Translations under genes and position numbers: made by a program
Origin: Ga0077527 sp050250695
GTDB taxonomy: Bacteria > Pseudomonadota > Gammaproteobacteria > Burkholderiales > SG8-41
Assembly: GCA_050250695.1 (NCBI GenBank)
Contig: JBFWOE010000118.1
Span: 1-9,808, forward strand
Reading direction: 5' to 3'
Length of the DNA: 9,808 nt
Shown here: one piece after another, positions 6,187 through 9,808 of the stretch
Position numbering within the stretch: position 1 is the stretch's first letter
How the letters are laid out: each line of letters begins with the position of its first letter
The notes under the pieces: generated by a model
What the model saw: the letters and a program-made list of their open reading frames with translations, nothing else
Databases searched by the model: none
What the model was told of the DNA's origin: nothing

Positions 6187-7496
6187 CGCGCGGTCCGGAA
6201 GTTGATGTATTTGATCTTGCGGTCGCGCCCCCGCACCCGCGCCACTCCGAGTACGTCCGCCACGCTGTCCTCGATGATCTCCAGCCCCTGGCACAGCAGC
6301 TGCTCGTCGATGGTCAGCGCCGGCAGCAGTTTCAGCACGTCGTCCTCGCCGGAGGTCTCGATGATCAGGCGTTTCTCGAAACAGCGTTTGGCGATGCGGT
6401 CCGCCAGTTGCCTGTCGGCGGAAGCCAGTCCCTGGATCATGCCGCGGCCGCGCACCTCGAACTCTCCTGACGGATAGTCCTCGGCAATGTGTTCCAGCCA
6501 GTTGCGCATGATGCCGCCCTTGCGCCGCACCGAATCCTGGAACGTGTCATCGCTCCAGTAATGCAGAAAAGCCGCGCGCGCCGTGACGAAAGCGAGGTTG
6601 TTGCCGCGGAAAGTGCCGTTGTGCGCGCCGGGACGCCAGATGTCGAGTTCAGGCTTCATCAGCACCAGCGCCATCGGCAGGCCGTAGGCGCTGATCGATT
6701 TCGACAGCGTGACGATGTCCGGGCTGATGCCCGATTCCTCGAAGCTGAAGAAGCGCCCGGTGCGGCCGCAGCCCATCTGGATGTCATCGACGATAAGCAG
6801 CATGTCGTGGCGCCGGCACACCTGCTCCAGTGAACGCAGCCAGGCCGCGCTGGCGACATTGACGCCACCCTCGCCCTGCACCGTCTCCACGATCACGGCA
6901 GCCGGCCTGTCGACCCCGCTGCTGCGGTCGCCGACCATGCGCTCCAGGTACTGCGTGGTGTCGACCCCGGCCCCGAGATAACCGTCGTAGGGCATGAAGG
7001 TGGTGTTGTCGAGCGTCATGCCCGCGGCGTCGCGGTATTTCGCGTTGGCGGTGGCCGCCAGCGACGCACCGGACACGCCGTGAAAACCGTGGGTGAAGGA
7101 GATGATGCTGGACCTGCCTTTCACCTGGCGCGCCAGTTTCAGCGCCGCCTCCACCGCATTGGTGCCGGTGGGTCCCGGAAACTGCACCTTGTATTTCATG
7201 GCGCGCGGCACGAGGATCACTCGCTCGAAGGTTTCGAGCATTTCCTTCTTTGCCACGGTGGCCATGTCGAGGCCGTGGATCAGGCCATCGGCATCGAGGT
7301 AATCCAGCAGGTCCTGCTTGATGATCGGATTATTGTGGCCGTAGTTCAGCGTGCCGGCGCCGGCAAAAAAATCAATGTAGACGTTGTTGTCCTCGTCGAT
7401 CAGCTTAGAGCCGCGCGCCTTGCTGAACAACACCGGGAACGAGCGGATGTAGCCGCGCACTTCCGATTCCAGCCGGTCAAATACTTTCAGATTCAT
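6183..7496 (-). CDS. ectB: L-2,4-diaminobutyrate--2-oxoglutarate aminotransferase EctB
   Basis: EctB is a pyridoxal-phosphate enzyme that transfers an amino group from glutamate to L-aspartate-beta-semialdehyde, forming L-2,4-diaminobutyrate, the first committed step to ectoine. The 437-residue protein is a class III aminotransferase. GPTGTNAVEAALKLAR (108-123) binds the cofactor phosphate, HGFHG follows at 136-140, D237 in LIVDDIQMGCGRTG should contact the pyridine nitrogen, and K266 in TLSKSISAYGLP is the Schiff-base lysine. The N-terminus FDRLESEVRGYIRSFP is characteristic of EctB. The start at 7496 has AGGAGGT 6 nt upstream, inside the end of ectA, and shares an ATGA overlap with the ectA stop. 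The same overlap joins it to ectC. No defects were seen. Confidence 0.97.
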   Translation of the reverse strand: MNLKVFDRLESEVRGYIRSFPVLFSKARGSKLIDEDNNVYIDFFAGAGTLNYGHNNPIIKQDLLDYLDADGLIHGLDMATVAKKEMLETFERVILVPRAMKYKVQFPGPTGTNAVEAALKLARQVKGRSSIISFTHGFHGVSGASLAATANAKYRDAAGMTLDNTTFMPYDGYLGAGVDTTQYLERMVGDRSSGVDRPAAVIVETVQGEGGVNVASAAWLRSLEQVCRRHDMLLIVDDIQMGCGRTGRFFSFEESGISPDIVTLSKSISAYGLPMALVLMKPELDIWRPGAHNGTFRGNNLAFVTARAAFLHYWSDDTFQDSVRRKGGIMRNWLEHIAEDYPSGEFEVRGRGMIQGLASADRQLADRIAKRCFEKRLIIETSGEDDVLKLLPALTIDEQLLCQGLEIIEDSVADVLGVARVRGRDRKIKYINFRTAR

Positions 7497-8056
7497 GTCT
7501 GTACCTCCTGCGCCCGTAATGAAGGGGCCGCCGCATGCAGCAGCGGACCCATGCGAATCAGCATCTCGGGCTCGTGACCCTGATTCCCGAAAACTTCCCG
7601 AGTAAAAAATTCACGTTCCGAGCTGCGCACACCAAGATGCGCGGCCAGTGCGCCGAATACCCTGCGTGAAGACTGGTTGGATGGCGTGACCGTGGTTTCC
7701 AACCAGCGACAGCCGGCCAGTGCCGGGCGCGCCAACAGGTGCTGCAGCATGCCCATGGCGAGGCCCTGCCCGCGGGCGGCGGGCGCCACGGCGACCTGCC
7801 AGACAAACACCGTGTCCTCCGCAACTGGCGGACGGTAAGCCGATACAAACCCGACCAGACCGCTGCCGGATTCGGCGACGACGCAGGTTCCGGGGTGATG
7901 CGCACACAACAGCAGGTAGGCGTACGGGGAGTTCAGATCCAGCGGCGGACAGGCCTGGATCAGCTGGTGCAAGGACGCGCCGTCGGTAATACCGGGTTCC
8001 CGTAATAGAAACTTTGACGACGCTGGCGCCCTTTGGGAGGGTGACAGCGTATACAC
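7493..8056 (-). CDS. ectA: L-2,4-diaminobutyrate acetyltransferase EctA
   Basis: EctA is a GNAT-family enzyme that acetylates the gamma-amino group of L-2,4-diaminobutyrate using acetyl-CoA, the second step of ectoine synthesis. The 187-residue protein begins its conserved core at FLLREP (16-21). LDLNSPYAYLLL (39-50) is a family hallmark near the substrate site, WQVAV leads to the acetyl-CoA loop RGQGLA (95-100), and TTVTPSN (121-127) is also conserved. The start is a GTG at 8056; a stop codon lies immediately upstream in frame, and no ATG appears before the core, so this start is nearly forced. AAAGGA is 12 nt upstream, rather far, and may be hidden in a hairpin (8070-8095). It is the first gene of ectABCD, driven by the promoter at 8123-8151. 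Confidence 0.96.
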   Translation of the reverse strand: MYTLSPSQRAPASSKFLLREPGITDGASLHQLIQACPPLDLNSPYAYLLLCAHHPGTCVVAESGSGLVGFVSAYRPPVAEDTVFVWQVAVAPAARGQGLAMGMLQHLLARPALAGCRWLETTVTPSNQSSRRVFGALAAHLGVRSSEREFFTREVFGNQGHEPEMLIRMGPLLHAAAPSLRAQEVQT

Positions 8057-8059
8057 TTA

Positions 8060-8095
8060 TGTAAAATATCCTTTATTTACAATAAGTTATAAAGG
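8060..8095 (-). promoter_or_regulatory. Possible RNA switch around the ectA ribosome binding site
   Basis: In the ectA leader RNA, CCTTTAT (8095-8089) can pair with ATAAAGG (8076-8070), a perfect 7-bp stem that buries the AAAGGA ribosome binding site (8074-8069). A competing pairing, TGTAAA (8081-8076) with TTTACA (8065-8060), would leave that site in a loop. The two share a base and would compete. The AU-rich stems are weak, so temperature, salt or a bound factor could shift them. This is inference from pairing by eye. Confidence 0.4.
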
Positions 8096-8122
8096 TTTAA
8101 CCCTGAAATGCCTTAACCAGCA

Positions 8123-8151
8123 ATTATAATAGACATTGTCTTGAGGGTCAA
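8123..8151 (-). promoter_or_regulatory. Near-perfect sigma-70-type promoter of ectABCD with a spacer palindrome
   Basis: On the minus strand, -35 TTGACC (8151-8146) and a consensus -10 TATAAT (8128-8123) are exactly 17 bp apart. Transcription should start near 8117, giving a leader of about 60 nt before the GTG of ectA. The spacer contains AGACATTGTCT (8131-8141), an 11-bp palindrome, which is well placed for a repressor to block RNA polymerase. Two copies of GGTTAA follow 16 bp apart (8118-8113 and 8102-8097), the first at the start site. A core promoter this strong would need an added control if the operon is osmotically induced. Confidence 0.8.
8131..8141. repeat. Operator-like palindrome in the ect promoter spacer
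   Basis: AGACA-T-TGTCT reads as an 11-bp inverted repeat centred at 8136, entirely between the -35 and -10 boxes of the ect promoter. Its location suggests a repressor site; the protein is unknown and no regulator gene lies next to the operon in this window. Confidence 0.45.
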
Positions 8152-8227
8152 CCTATATTATCTTTTAAAATCAACAAGTTAATATTAATTTCAGTTTACA
8201 GTCCGTTAAACCGCCCAGTTAATAACC

Positions 8228-8857
8228 GTGCTGACCAACCAACCGCTGTTGCAATCCTTCACGCTGTTCTTCGCGCTGCTCAACCCGTTCCTGTTGAGCA
8301 TCTATCTCATTGATCTGATTACAGATTTGGATACGAAGACGTTCTATCGCGTGCTGATCCGGGCCTCCCTGATCAGCGGCTGCGTGTTCTGGCTGTTTGC
8401 ATGGGGTGGCGAAGCCATATTCACCAATTACCTGCAGGTCCGCTTCGCCTCCTTCCAGCTCTTCGGCGGCATCATTTTCCTGATGATCGGGGTGCGTTTC
8501 GTGTTCTCCGGGGTGGACGCCATCCGCGCCACCCGCGGTCCGCCCGAACACCTCGCCGGATCGATCGCCATGCCCTTCCTGATCGGCCCCGGCACCGTCA
8601 GCGCGGCGGTGGTCATTGGCGCACGGCACGACATGCTGCTCTCCGGGCTGGTGATTTTCGGTACCCTGGCCGCTACCATGACCCTGGTGGTCCTGCTCAA
8701 GGTCGTGCATGACTACGTCAAGGAGCGCAAGGCGCGCCTGATCGACCGTTACATGGAAGTTGTGGGACGCATCTCGGCGCTGCTGATCGGCACCATCGCC
8801 GTGGAAATGATCATGATCGGCGGCGGGAGCTGGCTGCGCGAACTGGGCCTGCGCTGA
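8228..8857 (+). CDS. MarC-family integral membrane protein
   Basis: This 209-residue protein belongs to the MarC family (PF01914) of multi-spanning inner-membrane proteins of unsettled function; the E. coli founder was once linked to multiple antibiotic resistance, a link later doubted. The sequence shows six or so hydrophobic segments: LFFALLNPFLLSIYLIDLI, an ISGCVFWLFAWGG segment, FGGIIFLMIGVRFVFSG, IAMPFLIGPGTVSAAVVIG, LVIFGTLAATMTLVVLLKV and ISALLIGTIAVEMIMIGG. The IAMPFLIGPGT and IAVEMIM motifs are family hallmarks. The GTG at 8228 follows an upstream in-frame stop and lacks a visible Shine-Dalgarno, so translation may be weak or leaderless. It is divergent from ectA across the AT-rich gap and ends 7 nt from the convergent DUF2726-like gene. 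A shared osmotic control with ect is possible but unproven. Confidence 0.9.
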   Translation: MLTNQPLLQSFTLFFALLNPFLLSIYLIDLITDLDTKTFYRVLIRASLISGCVFWLFAWGGEAIFTNYLQVRFASFQLFGGIIFLMIGVRFVFSGVDAIRATRGPPEHLAGSIAMPFLIGPGTVSAAVVIGARHDMLLSGLVIFGTLAATMTLVVLLKVVHDYVKERKARLIDRYMEVVGRISALLIGTIAVEMIMIGGGSWLRELGLR

Positions 8858-8864
8858 AACCGCT

Positions 8865-9461
8865 CTACGGCCCCAGCACCAAGCCGCGCACCTCTTCGCG
8901 TTTCGGCAATGCGCCGCGCACCAGCCGCAGGTGACGGATGCCGCTGTGTGCCAGGCACCGGGTCCTGAAATCGGGCGCCGTGGTCAGCGCCGCCGGCGCC
9001 TCCTGCGCCAGCAGATCGACAACGGCAACCGGCTTCATCGACTTGTTGCATACCAGAAAATCCACGGTTTCCCGGGCCAGCGCACGCAGGCGCTGTTCGC
9101 GTTCGCTCCCGGCCGGTTCCGCCGGGACCGACAACAGGCAGCCCAATGCAACCATGGGCATGATTTCGTGATCGGCCAGTCCGCTCTTCAGCAGGTAATA
9201 GAGCACCGTCTGCGCGGGATCGAGCACGCGCTCCCGCGGGGCATATTGGGCGGCGATTGCCGGGGATGTGGCAACCGTTGCGACGCTCGCCGGGCCATCA
9301 AGCCCGCGATCCCCCTGCGGCGCCTCAACCTCCCTCACCAGCGATCCCCAGCGCGCCCCGGCGATTTGCTCCCGCTCCGCCAGTTTACGGCGATAGTTCC
9401 ACCAGACGATAGGGATCACGATGAACGGCGCCAGCACCAGCAGGTACCAGAACGCAACCAT
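8865..9461 (-). CDS. Membrane-anchored DUF2726-like protein
   Basis: This 198-residue protein has an N-terminal membrane helix (about 3-21, FWYLLVLAPFIVIPIVWW) followed by RRK, so the rest should lie in the cytoplasm. After a low-complexity linker, residues about 76-187 resemble DUF2726 (PF10881): LDPAQTVLYYLLKSGL, MVALGCLLSV, VDFLVCNKSMKPVAVVDL and a closing GIRHLRL. DUF2726 belongs to the restriction-endonuclease-like superfamily. Here the first acidic position (D134 in VDF) is present, but the usual ELD-type second motif reads VVDLLAQE, so nuclease chemistry is doubtful. The ATG at 9461 has AAGG about 9 nt upstream and an in-frame stop two codons before. The assignment rests on pattern recall and is moderate; function is unknown. 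Confidence 0.68.
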   Translation of the reverse strand: MVAFWYLLVLAPFIVIPIVWWNYRRKLAEREQIAGARWGSLVREVEAPQGDRGLDGPASVATVATSPAIAAQYAPRERVLDPAQTVLYYLLKSGLADHEIMPMVALGCLLSVPAEPAGSEREQRLRALARETVDFLVCNKSMKPVAVVDLLAQEAPAALTTAPDFRTRCLAHSGIRHLRLVRGALPKREEVRGLVLGP

Positions 9462-9464
9462 GGC

Positions 9465-9533
9465 TCAGCCTTCAGCCTGCCTGCCCGGCAACAACTGTTT
9501 GCCGATCGCCCCCCGAGCCACCTCCCTGTTCAT
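9465..9533 (-). other. Short upstream reading frame before the DUF2726-like gene
   Basis: A 22-codon frame (begins MNREVARGA) ends with TGA 3 nt before the ATG of the next gene and is in the same frame. It could act as a leader peptide coupling translation, but it lacks a convincing ribosome binding site and shows no recognisable pattern, so it may be chance. Confidence 0.2.
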
Positions 9534-9568
9534 GCTGCCCCCCCACGGCGCCCATTGCCGATTCCGCC

Positions 9569-9596
9569 ATTGTAGCCGTCCCGGCCGCACGGTCAC
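9569..9596 (-). promoter_or_regulatory. Candidate promoter of the DUF2726-like gene
   Basis: On the minus strand, GTGACC (9596-9591, four of six consensus bases) and TACAAT (9574-9569, five of six) are 16 bp apart. The start would be near 9562, about 100 nt before the DUF2726-like ATG. The -35 box overlaps the stop codon of the upstream small gene. The call is tentative. Confidence 0.35.
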
Positions 9597-9802
9597 TGCA
9601 ACCGGGCCGGCGTGCGCCCGCTGGCGCGCCGGCGATCCAGCCACCAGGCAAAAACCGGCAGCGCCAGCAATCCTCCGGGCATCACCAGCAGCACCAGGTA
9701 CGGGCTCAGCCGCGACAGGCGTTCCAGGTGTTCACGCAGCAGACGGCGGTCCTCGCGCGTCCAGCGCTGGCCGTTGCGCTGTTTCATCAGGATCGGCATC
9801 AC
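9593..9802 (-). CDS. Small hypothetical membrane protein, 5' end uncertain
   Basis: The readable protein has 69 codons. A basic, helix-prone N-terminal half (MKQRNGQRWTREDRRLLREH) leads into LSRLSPYLVLLVMPGGLLALPVFAWWL, one hydrophobic segment with a central PGG that could be a single span or a tight hairpin, and ends DRRRASGRTPARLQ. The arginine-rich tail favours a cytoplasmic C-terminus. The frame is open to the right edge, so the gene could begin beyond the window; inside it, GTG at 9802, ATG at 9799 or ATG at 9787 are candidates, and the last, giving MKQRNGQRW, looks most natural. Small proteins of this RW...LSPYLxLLxxPGxxLLP...WWLDRRR type are familiar as uncharacterised proteobacterial genes, but I know no function. 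It is upstream of and parallel to the DUF2726-like gene. Confidence 0.6.
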   Translation of the reverse strand: MMPILMKQRNGQRWTREDRRLLREHLERLSRLSPYLVLLVMPGGLLALPVFAWWLDRRRASGRTPARLQ

Positions 9803-9808
9803 TCCCCG

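Noticed and set aside
6187..6294. Extended ectC start inside ectB
   Set aside because: The added residues are an out-of-frame reading of ectB; the family N-terminus MIVRSL starts at the ATGA overlap.
8057..8227. Possible insertion sequence remnant or attachment site in the AT-rich gap
   Set aside because: No terminal inverted repeats, flanking duplications or transposase fragments are visible; the gap is better explained as a divergent promoter region.
8219..8710. 163-codon minus-strand frame opposite the MarC gene
   Set aside because: It is very polar, rich in H, Q, E and G, with no known pattern, and mirrors the hydrophobic codons of a clear membrane protein.
8931..9575. 214-codon plus-strand frame opposite the DUF2726-like gene
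   Set aside because: It is arginine- and histidine-rich in a way typical of antisense frames; the minus-strand protein has a membrane helix, Shine-Dalgarno and domain-like pattern.

Overview
This window looks like chromosomal DNA from a proteobacterium, most likely a beta- or gammaproteobacterium with a halotolerant or osmotically challenged lifestyle. The coding regions are GC-rich. The EF-P protein carries arginine at position 32 and is encoded next to its rhamnosyltransferase EarP, an arrangement known mainly from beta- and some gammaproteobacteria. The cold shock protein and EF-P read, from memory, as betaproteobacterial in style. The placement is an inference from protein style, not from a search.

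Layout, left to right. Positions 1-246 hold the N-terminal part of a BCCT-family transporter on the minus strand, running off the left edge, with a good sigma-70-type promoter at 283-312. rlmJ (400-1242, plus) encodes a 23S rRNA adenine methyltransferase and converges on efp (1289-1849, minus) across a strong shared hairpin terminator. earP (1899-3050, minus) lies directly upstream of efp. A small cold shock gene (3165-3371, minus) has its own terminator, a near-consensus promoter and a leader of about 140 nt. A secreted trypsin-like protease with C-terminal TPR repeats follows (3593-4687, minus).

The centrepiece is a complete ectoine/5-hydroxyectoine operon on the minus strand, read right to left: ectA (8056-7493), ectB (7496-6183), ectC (6186-5785) and ectD (5768-4848). 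ectA/ectB and ectB/ectC overlap by the ATGA quartet, and ectD follows after 16 nt with a full Shine-Dalgarno sequence. The operon makes ectoine from L-aspartate-beta-semialdehyde in three steps and hydroxylates part of it. No ectR regulator or dedicated aspartokinase lies beside it. It is driven from an AT-rich gap (8057-8227, about 28% GC) holding a near-perfect sigma-70 promoter, a palindrome in the promoter spacer, and a leader RNA able to form alternative hairpins around the ectA ribosome binding site.

To the right, a MarC-family membrane protein (8228-8857, plus) is transcribed divergently from the ect operon and converges with a membrane-anchored DUF2726-like protein (8865-9461, minus). 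A small membrane protein (9593-9802, minus) reaches close to the right edge.

Osmoprotection is a recurrent theme: ectoine synthesis in the middle, a compatible-solute-type transporter at the left edge, and possibly the envelope protease. The translation-factor genes (rlmJ, efp, earP) are ordinary housekeeping. I see no CRISPR array, tRNA, rRNA, insertion sequence or prophage gene. No wholly new system is evident; the most promising unexplained elements are regulatory, in the ect promoter/leader and the csp leader.
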